Assembly: GCF_938045775.1 (NCBI RefSeq)
Contig: NZ_CALIBH010000228.1
Location: forward strand, 1 to 9,256
Reading direction: 5' to 3'
DNA: 9,256 nucleotides
Source: an uncultured Campylobacter sp.
GTDB taxonomy: Bacteria > Campylobacterota > Campylobacteria > Campylobacterales > Campylobacteraceae
The notes under the pieces are model-generated. The model saw only the letters and a list, made by a program, of their open reading frames with translations. It ran no database searches and was not told the DNA's origin. Shown here piece after piece: positions 1 to 6,080 of the stretch. The first letter of the stretch is position 1; each line of letters opens with the position of its first letter. Both the position numbers and the translations under genes were made by a program.

Positions 1-1
1 A

Positions 2-163
2 GGATTTAACTGGTTTAAATGTATGATTGAGACTATTAAAGAAATTAACTCTAGAGTAGGTAAATGGGATGAGTCTAGAAAGAAATGGGTTAAAGATAAA
101 TCACCAGAAGCAGTAGCTAACTGGTATAAAGCAAATTATAAGGAATGTAGAAATGAAATGTAA
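2..163 (+). CDS. C-terminal part of an unrecognised phage-like protein (5' end outside window)
   Basis: An open frame enters from the left edge and stops at TAA 161-163, giving the last 53 residues of a protein whose start is not in the window. The fragment is lysine- and tryptophan-rich (four Trp) and has no motif that I recognise. It overlaps the next gene by 11 bases, and that gene's Shine-Dalgarno (AAGGA, 140-144) lies inside this frame. Such packing is typical of phage or plasmid gene strings. Base use matches the following genes (AT-rich, frequent AGA, CTA and TTA codons) and not the GC-rich chromosome on the right. The frame being coding rests on composition and on the coupled arrangement; the function is unknown. 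Confidence 0.6.
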   Translation, partial: GFNWFKCMIETIKEINSRVGKWDESRKKWVKDKSPEAVANWYKANYKECRNEM

Positions 164-758
164 GTTTGTCAAAATTAATGATATTTATATCAAGTATAAG
201 TGTATAAGAAGTGTTAAAGCATCTGATGTAGCTGTAAGTATTGCTTTACTAGACAATTCTCTAATAGAATTAGCATTTACTAAACCTCTAGATAAGGTAT
301 ATCAGCCATTTGAAAGTATGCTTAATAAGTATGTTCAACAGCAATTTATCTATAAAAACTCTACAGATAAGGGAATATTAGATTTAGACTATATAGCTAT
401 GAATCCTACTGCTGTTATAAATGGGTTACTATCAGAAAAGTTCTTAGAGCTTCTAAAACAAGCTTGTATAGATTTATTTATTTCTTATGGCTGCTTTGCT
501 AATAGCTATAAATATGGAGGTTTTAAGCAGATATTTAAGGATAATATTATCCTTTGCTCTGTTATAACAGATGTCTCTGTAGACTATTACAAAGAGAATA
601 CAGTATTCATAGGAGATGTAGATTATAAAGGTCTAAAGCTAGTTTACTGTATAGATAAATCTATATATGATATGTCAGGACTAGAGGATACTAAGCTGTT
701 AGACTATGTTATTAGTCAAGCTGAAAAGATTAAAGAAAATGCAAAATATGGTTACTAG
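153..758 (+). CDS. Hypothetical protein, 201 aa, phage-like region
   Basis: This is an unrecognised soluble protein with no signal peptide and no membrane segment. The ATG at 153 is preceded by AAGGA at 140-144 with eight bases between, and the start overlaps the end of the previous gene. The first ~50 residues read as short beta strands, the middle (about 76-115) as helices starting with an L-D-L-D motif, and the C-terminal part as strands followed by a final helix. The next gene encodes a protein of similar size with an I-D-L-D motif at a similar place, so the two may be distant paralogues; the similarity is weak. Codon use (CTA, TTA, AGA, ATA) agrees with its neighbours in bases 1-2020. 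No function can be assigned. Confidence 0.75.
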   Translation: MKCKFVKINDIYIKYKCIRSVKASDVAVSIALLDNSLIELAFTKPLDKVYQPFESMLNKYVQQQFIYKNSTDKGILDLDYIAMNPTAVINGLLSEKFLELLKQACIDLFISYGCFANSYKYGGFKQIFKDNIILCSVITDVSVDYYKENTVFIGDVDYKGLKLVYCIDKSIYDMSGLEDTKLLDYVISQAEKIKENAKYGY

Positions 759-768
759 GAGTATATAG

Positions 769-1329
769 ATGTTAAAGTTTAGAACCGATAATAGATTATT
801 ATTAGTTACTTCAGATTGTTTGGTAGAACTATCAAAAGATACTTTAAGTGTATGTATAAATGGAAGCTCCATTGAAAGTAAAATACCAGATGAAATACAA
901 GCAAAGATGACTCCTAGACGTATGAAGTTATTTAAAGGTTATGTCTATGATGTTATCTGTAATCTTGATAGAACTATTAGATTACCTGAATTATATCCAC
1001 CAGATTATTCTGATTATATTGATTTAGATATGCTTACTAAGAGTGCTTATAGCGTCTCTAAAGCTTTATTGCTTAAAGAATTGTATTCTAAGATAGAACA
1101 GCACTTATTCGGGTATTGCTTGTCATATCCTTTATATGACGATAAACTAGATAGGCGAGAATATTTATTTGATGTACGTATAGAAACACATTTAGCAGCT
1201 TCTATAACTAGCGGAACTATAGATGGTATTTATTTTTCTATCGGTTGGTTATCTACAGCTGATAGATTACTAGCTAGTGTTACTGACCCTTATCGTAAAG
1301 CTATGCAATCTTTCCCAAAGGAGTTATGA
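769..1329 (+). CDS. Hypothetical protein, 186 aa, phage-like region
   Basis: An unrecognised soluble protein. The start is supported by AGGAG at 757-761, seven bases before the ATG and overlapping the stop codon of the previous gene. The N-terminal ~40 residues look like a beta-strand region, followed by a basic patch (about 45-55) and a helical stretch after I-D-L-D at 84-87. Near the C terminus is a strand-rich segment containing a G-T-I-D-G-I-Y motif, then a helix. There are no catalytic motifs that I can recognise. The layout resembles that of the upstream 201-aa protein. Its stop codon overlaps the start of the deaminase gene, so these genes are probably translated as one unit. Confidence 0.75.
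   Translation: MLKFRTDNRLLLVTSDCLVELSKDTLSVCINGSSIESKIPDEIQAKMTPRRMKLFKGYVYDVICNLDRTIRLPELYPPDYSDYIDLDMLTKSAYSVSKALLLKELYSKIEQHLFGYCLSYPLYDDKLDRREYLFDVRIETHLAASITSGTIDGIYFSIGWLSTADRLLASVTDPYRKAMQSFPKEL
1318..1323 (+). promoter_or_regulatory. Shine-Dalgarno that decides the deaminase start
   Basis: AAGGAG lies two bases before the first of two consecutive ATG codons (1326) and five bases before the second (1329). Normal spacing favours the second, so the deaminase is annotated from 1329, one residue shorter than the longest frame. Confidence 0.6.
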
Positions 1330-1715
1330 TGAATATTAGTTCATTTATATGGCAATTAGTTAAAAATGCTGAGGAATATAGTAGAGATACTAGACCTGTA
1401 GCTTGTATAGCGGTTAGTAATAATAAACTAGTATCTGTAGGATTTAATGATAGTGCATTAAATATGCCTACTAGAGACGAGAATAAAAAAACTCTACCTA
1501 CAGTAATACACGCAGAAGTTAATTGCCTAATTAACTATCGAGGTAGTGATGAGATTATTCTCTATTGCTCTTATGCTCCTTGTGTTAATTGTGCTAGTGC
1601 AATTATTCAATCTGGGATAGTAAAAGAAGTATGGTATAAAGAGTTGCTTAATGATAATAAAGCTGGAGTTAGACTGCTTAGAAAAGCAGGTATTAAATGT
1701 AATAAAAGGAGATAG
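1329..1715 (+). CDS. dCMP/cytidine deaminase family protein (zinc-dependent)
   Basis: Probable zinc-dependent deaminase of the CMP/dCMP family, which converts a cytosine nucleotide to the uracil form (dCMP to dUMP in phage enzymes). The 128-aa protein shows both active-site motifs: H-A-E at residues 61-63 (zinc ligand His and proton-shuttling Glu) and P-C-x-x-C at 84-88 (two zinc Cys). After these comes the usual A-I-I-Q-S-G-I helix, also seen in T-even-type dCMP deaminases. The core is close to minimal length. Small deaminases of this kind are common in phages, where they feed thymidylate synthesis. An alternative start at 1326 would add one Met. The family is clear, but substrate (dCMP, cytidine, or a base in another molecule) cannot be read from sequence. 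It lies about 1.4 kb upstream of a thymidylate-synthase-like gene, though in DNA of different base use. Confidence 0.85.
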   Translation: MNISSFIWQLVKNAEEYSRDTRPVACIAVSNNKLVSVGFNDSALNMPTRDENKKTLPTVIHAEVNCLINYRGSDEIILYCSYAPCVNCASAIIQSGIVKEVWYKELLNDNKAGVRLLRKAGIKCNKRR

Positions 1716-1717
1716 AA

Positions 1718-2020
1718 ATGAAAGGTTTGATTTTAATGGCTCTAGTAGCTAGTAGTCTATTAGCCTATTGCAATAGCAATGACTATGCTTGTCAGCAAAG
1801 AGAGATGCAACAGCAAATAGATGACCAGCAAAGAGCTATGTATCGTCAGAGACTATGGAATCAAGCAGACCAGCTTAGAATGCAAGCTGAGATGCAACGA
1901 CAGCAACAGCAAATGCAACAACAACTAGAGCAACAGAGACAACAGATGGAGTATCAAAGAATGCTTCAAGAACAGCAGATGAGAAACCAACAATTCTATA
2001 ACTACAATAGGGGGTATTAA
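1718..2020 (+). CDS. Secreted or membrane-anchored glutamine-rich coiled-coil protein
   Basis: A 100-aa protein with a Sec-type N terminus: Lys2, then a hydrophobic core at residues ~4-17. The remainder is extremely rich in Gln (29 of 100 residues by my count), with Arg, Met and Glu, and no Pro or Gly until the C-terminal N-R-G-Y. This predicts one long, highly polar helix or coiled coil outside the inner membrane. Cys18 follows L-L-A-Y, which is not a proper lipobox because Tyr is at -1, so lipidation is doubtful; cleavage after Ala16 is more likely. AAGGAG at 1706-1711 is six bases from the ATG. Function is unknown. A periplasm-spanning role such as a phage spanin, or a conjugation accessory protein, is only a guess from its position and shape. 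Confidence 0.75.
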   Translation: MKGLILMALVASSLLAYCNSNDYACQQREMQQQIDDQQRAMYRQRLWNQADQLRMQAEMQRQQQQMQQQLEQQRQQMEYQRMLQEQQMRNQQFYNYNRGY

Positions 2021-2030
2021 ATTATCAATG

Positions 2031-2044
2031 AAGTTTTGATTATA
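2031..2044 (+). repeat. 14-bp direct repeat, left copy (candidate attachment site)
   Basis: AAGTTTTGATTATA is repeated exactly, in the same orientation, at 7185-7198. The two copies enclose only the five-gene operon. This one lies in the 43-base gap between the phage-like genes and the operon. An imperfect dyad, ATCAA (2024-2028) and TTGAT (2036-2040), surrounds its left part. The repeat is seen directly; its role as an att core is inferred. Confidence 0.5.
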
Positions 2045-2063
2045 TTGGGATTTTAGAAATTAT

Positions 2064-3140
2064 ATGAAAAATTATAAGTTATATGAAATAGGCGAAAAAC
2101 ATCTAGTTTCAGAAATTATAAAAATGCTTCATGCTGATGACCAACTAATGGGCGGTTTCGGACATGACAGCGCTTTTTTAGATATAAATATTAGTAAAGA
2201 TGAAGTGCTGCTTATCAATACAGATAGAAGCGGTTTAAATTTAGCTTATACAATGGGATTAGATAATGGTAATTGTGTTGGAGATTTTGGTGTATCTCAC
2301 GCCGTAAGTGATATTTTCGCTTCCGGTGGCGCGCCTATTTGTGTGAGTATTGCTCTTTTATTACCCGCAGATACTAATTTGAATTTTATTAAAGAGGTAA
2401 TGAGCGGAGCAGATATGGCGGCAAAAAAATATGGGGCATTTATAACATGCGGAGATACGAAGAAGAGTGATAAATTTGCTATGGTTGTTACGGCTATTGG
2501 AAAATGTAAAAAAGATGAAATTCTTACTAGAAGTAATGCTGGGATAGGTGATTTTATAATAGCTACAGGATATTTTGGAACCATGGTTAGTGCTATGTTG
2601 GCTTTTAAAAACCATCTAGATATGTCTAAAGAATCAATACGGATATTTACAAATTCTTTAGTTTATCAAAATCCGCCTCATAAAATAGCCCATAAAATTT
2701 CAAAAGCTAAAATTGCAAATGCTTGTATAGATAATAGCGACGGTTTATCTAGTAGTATATACTCTTTGTGTGAAAGTAGCGGTCTAGGAGCTATTTTATA
2801 TAAAGATCAAATTCCTATAATGCCTGCAAGCAGAAATGTGGCGAGGGTATTGGGAGTAGACGAATTTCAGTTTGCTTTAGCAAGTGGAGATTGGCAATTT
2901 ATATACTCGGTTTCTAAAAATAACTTAGATTTATTTATGGATATGACGCATAGGTGTAAAGTTCATGCAGCTATAATAGGTGAATTTATAGATGAAAATA
3001 AAGTGCTACTTCAATCAAATGGTACACATCATATATTAAAACGAATAGAAAATGATAGGTTTAAAATTAGTGGGATGAGGTATTTTGATAGTTTTTCAAG
3101 AGATATTGATTACATTGTAAGGGGCAATAGCTGTGAGTGA
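2064..3140 (+). CDS. ThiL-like (PurM/AIR synthase superfamily) kinase-type enzyme
   Basis: A 358-aa protein of the PurM/ThiL/SelD/HypE fold, closest in motif pattern to thiamine-monophosphate kinase ThiL, which makes thiamine diphosphate from the monophosphate and ATP. Motifs appear in family order: G-E near the N terminus (10-11), G-F-G-H-D-S-A (31-37; ThiL has G-I-G-D-D-A-A), N-T-D (52-54), S-D-I-F-A-S-G-G-A-P (82-91), C-G-D-T (129-132), a G-D-F-I-I-A-T-G-Y-F-G stretch (162-172), and D-N-S-D-G-L (223-228). The ThiL G-G-E-D-Y-E site reads S-G-D-W-Q (274-278). The altered sites suggest a specialised paralogue, not housekeeping ThiL. It is first in the five-gene operon and overlaps the next gene by eight bases. 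The Shine-Dalgarno is poor (TGGGA at 2046-2050, thirteen bases away). A TATATT at 2041-2046 could be a -10 box but would leave a leader of only about a dozen bases. Confidence 0.8.
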   Translation: MKNYKLYEIGEKHLVSEIIKMLHADDQLMGGFGHDSAFLDINISKDEVLLINTDRSGLNLAYTMGLDNGNCVGDFGVSHAVSDIFASGGAPICVSIALLLPADTNLNFIKEVMSGADMAAKKYGAFITCGDTKKSDKFAMVVTAIGKCKKDEILTRSNAGIGDFIIATGYFGTMVSAMLAFKNHLDMSKESIRIFTNSLVYQNPPHKIAHKISKAKIANACIDNSDGLSSSIYSLCESSGLGAILYKDQIPIMPASRNVARVLGVDEFQFALASGDWQFIYSVSKNNLDLFMDMTHRCKVHAAIIGEFIDENKVLLQSNGTHHILKRIENDRFKISGMRYFDSFSRDIDYIVRGNSCE

Positions 3141-3825
3141 TACTATTGATGCCAATACTTTGGGAGAGTGCTGGTTAAAATGTATAGATACTGTTATAAA
3201 AAAGGGTAGCATTTTTTATGATGAGGATGTAAAAATTAAAGAAATTTTGGGATTACAAATAAAAATATCTAGTCCAAATACCAGTGATGAAATTATCTCT
3301 AAGTTCGGAGATCAAGAAGTTATATTGCATACTCTAAAGAAATTTTCAAAAGGTATAGTTATGGAAAATAGACCTTTTACATACGGCGATTTAATTTATA
3401 ACAAAAATGGGGTTGATCAATTTGAGTGGCTGGTTGAGAGATTGGATAAAAAGAAAGAAACAAAGTCGGCCACTATATGTCTTTTGAAAGAAGGGATAAT
3501 GGACGATAATTTACCATGTTTGACCACTATTGATGCCAAAATAAGGGATGAACGATTAAATTTGCAATTCTTTTTTAGAAGCCAAAATATATTCGGAAGA
3601 CAATACGCAAATTTGCTTGCCATTGCAAAATTACAAACGGACTTGGCAAATAGACTCTTGGTAAAAGTTGGTTTTATCGGCGGCTATATTGCTTCGGCAC
3701 ATATATATGAATATGACTTTGAAATGGCGAATCTCTTATGCCAAGGCAATGATATTATTATAAAAGATAATTTCTATTCTTATGGACCGAAATCCATTAG
3801 AGGAAATTTGAAATTCAGGAGTTAG
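3133..3825 (+). CDS. Thymidylate-synthase-like enzyme (archaeal ThyA type)
   Basis: A 230-aa protein of the thymidylate synthase / dCMP hydroxymethylase fold, which methylates or hydroxymethylates a pyrimidine nucleotide at C5 using methylene-tetrahydrofolate. Visible landmarks are Y-G-D (84-86), D-Q-F-E-W-L (95-100), the catalytic-Cys motif L-P-C-L (127-130, Cys129), R-S at 149-150, Asn160 at the place of E. coli ThyA Asn177 (contacts uracil), and S-A-H-I-Y-E (188-193) matching His207 and Tyr209. Two sites differ: the ThyA Asp169 position is Asn152, and the phosphate-binding Arg pair from the second subunit reads T-K-S (110-112). Length and the R-S-x-N spacing resemble the short archaeal enzymes more than ThyA of 264 aa. 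The GTG start is set by AAGGGG at 3119-3124, eight bases upstream, inside the preceding gene. Substrate may differ from dUMP. Confidence 0.75.
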   Translation: MSDTIDANTLGECWLKCIDTVIKKGSIFYDEDVKIKEILGLQIKISSPNTSDEIISKFGDQEVILHTLKKFSKGIVMENRPFTYGDLIYNKNGVDQFEWLVERLDKKKETKSATICLLKEGIMDDNLPCLTTIDAKIRDERLNLQFFFRSQNIFGRQYANLLAIAKLQTDLANRLLVKVGFIGGYIASAHIYEYDFEMANLLCQGNDIIIKDNFYSYGPKSIRGNLKFRS

Positions 3826-3828
3826 ATA

Positions 3829-5385
3829 ATGTATGACAATAAAAGAGAAATAGTATTTGAAAAATTGGCTCAAAATTTTAAAATTTATATAGATACCGGC
3901 AGTCTCTTAAATAAAGCATTTGAACGCTGGTTTGATAGAATTAAACCCTTTTTAAAAAAGTATAATAATTGCTTAAGATTATTGCCGAAGGTGGTGGAAG
4001 AATTGAATTTGAACATAAATAATGCGGATTTAAACATAGCTTCTACAACAAGTAAAATAGTAAAATTTTTAAAGAATATGCAAGATGAGAATTTGATCAA
4101 ATTTGAGGTATGTGATATTGATAAAGCTCGCTTTAATTATTTTAATGATTTTTTTCTTTCCCTCAAGCCTACCGATAAGATCTTATTGGTAACACAAGAC
4201 TATGACATTTATAAAAGCATCGTAGCGCAAGGAGTTGAAATAAGACGTATCAATAAAAGTAGCGATACGAGTAAGTTTCGTCCGGACGATATATCAAAAA
4301 TAGATCCTAGAATTTTGAGACTTTCAAAACCGGCTTTTATGAAAACCAATATAATGATTAGCAATGACGACAGAATAAATCCTATAACCAAAATTCCAGA
4401 GGAAAATGATTTTGTCTATGATGACAAAGGCAAAGCAGTAAAACTTATAAAAAGAATTTCAGCTGGTGGCGAAGGGCTGATATATACTACGGATACGCAA
4501 TGCGTAGCAAAAATATATAAAAAGCGAAATAATACCGAACATAAATTTGCAAAATTAAAACTAATGGTAAGCACTTCCTTTGATTGTGAAGGAGTTTGTT
4601 ATCCCGTTAGTTTATTATACAATAGTGCAGGGCATAGCGAATTTGTAGGATATTTAATGCCTAAGGCTAGAGGGGTAGAACTTCAGAAAAGTGTATTTCT
4701 AAAACCATTATTCGAGAAAGAATATGCTAGTTGGTCTAGAAAGGATCTAGTCCAGTTATTAGTAACTATCTTGCATAAAATAGTCTATTTGCATTCAAAG
4801 AATCTCATAATAGGCGATATAAATCCAGCTAATATTCTCTTTATATCTCCTATGGAAGTATATTTTGTAGATACCGATAGCTATCAGATAGGACCATTTC
4901 CATGCCCCGTAGGAACTATAAATTTTACTGCGCCGGAGATACAAGGGCGGCATTTTGGAGATTTCTTAAGGACTATGGAAAATGAAAATTTTGCAGTTGC
5001 TACGCTTTGCTTTATGATTATGATGACGGGTAAGACTCCGTATTCACATCAGGGTGGAACTGATCCTGCCGGTAATATTATAAAAATGCATTTTCCATAT
5101 CGTTTTGGCATGAATGTAACGGATGAAGTCCCGGACGGCCTATGGAAATATATGTGGTCCCATTTACCATATATAGTTAAAGAGGCATTCTATAATATAT
5201 TTAGTAGCAATGGAAAATGCTCAAAGCCAAACAAAAGATTAAGATCTAGCGAATGGTTGGAAATTTTTAAAAATTATCTAAAGATGTTTAATAGAGGGGA
5301 GTTGCAAAAGCAAGATGAGATGTCCTTAGAAATTTGGCCTACAAGAGCAAAAAAAGTAGATAAAACTAAATTTAAAAATTTTTAA
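3829..5385 (+). CDS. PIN-like nuclease domain fused to YegI-type protein kinase
   Basis: A two-domain protein of 518 aa. Residues ~17-142 look like a PIN (VapC-like) RNase domain: I-Y-I-D-T (acidic Asp22), P-K-V-V-E-E-L (Glu57/58), Asp107, and L-L-V-T-Q-D-Y-D (Asp124/126) followed by the characteristic A-Q-G-V-E-I strand. Residues ~205-485 are a Ser/Thr kinase: glycine loop A-G-G-E-G (212-216), V-A-K with Lys228, hinge G-Y-L-M-P (274-278), catalytic G-D-I-N-P-A-N (Asp330, Asn335; Gly replaces the HRD Arg), D-T-D for the DFG (348-350), and A-P-E (368-370). G-D and D-T-D are typical of the YegI / TerY-associated kinase clade. No membrane segment is seen. AGGAG at 3817-3821 is seven bases from the ATG. 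It is followed by vWA and PP2C genes, its expected partners. The kinase call is firm; the PIN call is by pattern only. Confidence 0.85.
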   Translation: MYDNKREIVFEKLAQNFKIYIDTGSLLNKAFERWFDRIKPFLKKYNNCLRLLPKVVEELNLNINNADLNIASTTSKIVKFLKNMQDENLIKFEVCDIDKARFNYFNDFFLSLKPTDKILLVTQDYDIYKSIVAQGVEIRRINKSSDTSKFRPDDISKIDPRILRLSKPAFMKTNIMISNDDRINPITKIPEENDFVYDDKGKAVKLIKRISAGGEGLIYTTDTQCVAKIYKKRNNTEHKFAKLKLMVSTSFDCEGVCYPVSLLYNSAGHSEFVGYLMPKARGVELQKSVFLKPLFEKEYASWSRKDLVQLLVTILHKIVYLHSKNLIIGDINPANILFISPMEVYFVDTDSYQIGPFPCPVGTINFTAPEIQGRHFGDFLRTMENENFAVATLCFMIMMTGKTPYSHQGGTDPAGNIIKMHFPYRFGMNVTDEVPDGLWKYMWSHLPYIVKEAFYNIFSSNGKCSKPNKRLRSSEWLEIFKNYLKMFNRGELQKQDEMSLEIWPTRAKKVDKTKFKNF

Positions 5386-5396
5386 AAGGAGAGAAT

Positions 5397-6080
5397 ATGA
5401 GTAAAGATATTATGGGTTTGGATGATTTGGCGTCAAATCCTACACCGAGAGTACCGGTATGCCTATGCCTAGATACTAGTGGATCAATGATGGGAAGTCC
5501 AATAAATGAACTCAATGAAGGCATAAAGCTTTTTTATGATGCCATAAAAGATGATGAGGTGGCGTTATATTCAGCAGACATAGCCATAGTCACATTTGGT
5601 AACGGTGGAGTGCAAATCGTGCGAGATTTTACGGGACTTTCAATCGACGATAGTTTACCGAATCTAAGTGCGAATGGCGGTACTCCTATGGGGGAAGCCG
5701 TAAATTTAGCTTTAGAAATTTTAGAGAAAAGAAAGAGTGAATACCGCTCAAAAGGGGTAGATTATTATCAGCCTTGGCTTATTTTAATGACTGACGGAAT
5801 GCCTGATAGTATGGCAGCTTTGGAGACCCCAGTTGCTAAAACTTACGAGCTTATTAATAATAAAAAGCTTACTATTTTTCCTATAGGAATAGGAGAGAGC
5901 GCAGATATGAACGTATTGGCTAGATTTTCACCTAAAAGACCGCCGCTGAGATTGCAAGGCTTAAAATTCAAAGAATTTTTTGCTTGGCTTAGTCAAAGTG
6001 TCTCTAGGACTTCGCAATCAACTCCCGGTGAAAGTGTAAAACTAGATGTAGATGGAATAAAAGGTTGGGGAGAGCTTTGA
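5397..6080 (+). CDS. TerY/YegL-type von Willebrand factor A domain protein
   Basis: A 227-aa cytoplasmic vWA protein, nearly all one domain, of the kind that occurs with a kinase and a PP2C phosphatase in ter neighbourhoods and as E. coli YegL. The metal-ion-dependent adhesion site is complete: D-T-S-G-S (Asp26, Ser28, Ser30), Thr96 in G-G-T-P-M-G-E, and Asp133 in M-T-D-G. The C-terminal stretch F-A-W-L-S-Q-S-V-S (195-203) followed by P-G-E (210-212) and the final G-W is also usual in this family. It probably acts as a metal-binding protein scaffold that links kinase and phosphatase or presents their target. It has the strongest Shine-Dalgarno in the operon (AAAAGGAG at 5384-5391, five bases from the ATG), so it may be made in excess of its partners. 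Its TGA overlaps the next ATG by one base. Confidence 0.9.
   Translation: MSKDIMGLDDLASNPTPRVPVCLCLDTSGSMMGSPINELNEGIKLFYDAIKDDEVALYSADIAIVTFGNGGVQIVRDFTGLSIDDSLPNLSANGGTPMGEAVNLALEILEKRKSEYRSKGVDYYQPWLILMTDGMPDSMAALETPVAKTYELINNKKLTIFPIGIGESADMNVLARFSPKRPPLRLQGLKFKEFFAWLSQSVSRTSQSTPGESVKLDVDGIKGWGEL
6067..6072 (+). promoter_or_regulatory. Shine-Dalgarno that decides the phosphatase start
   Basis: GGGGAG lies seven bases before the ATG at 6080 (TGATG overlap with the vWA stop). The frame is open further upstream to a TTG at 6065, but that codon lies before this site and would add five residues that are not part of the domain. Confidence 0.7.

Noticed and set aside
1718..1775. Lipoprotein signal in the Gln-rich protein
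   Set aside because: Cys18 is preceded by Tyr, not by Gly, Ala or Ser, so the lipobox is not satisfied; a plain signal peptide or anchor fits better.
2297..2615. Two overlapping - strand open frames of 84-95 codons
   Set aside because: They lie opposite the ThiL-like gene, whose protein motifs are convincing, and they have low-complexity sequence and no Shine-Dalgarno.
2064..3140. Selenophosphate synthase (SelD) or HypE
   Set aside because: It shares the fold, but the SelD N-terminal Cys/Sec motif and the HypE C-terminal Cys are not seen; motif order and the D-N-S-D-G-L site fit ThiL better.
3417..4391. Three short - strand open frames of 60-71 codons (3417-3623, 3885-4100, 4209-4391)
   Set aside because: They are shadows of the synthase-like and kinase genes, explained by AT-rich codon use, with no recognisable protein.
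6065..6079. Upstream TTG start for the phosphatase
   Set aside because: ATG at 6080 has GGGGAG at proper distance and the TGATG coupling; the TTG lies before that site.
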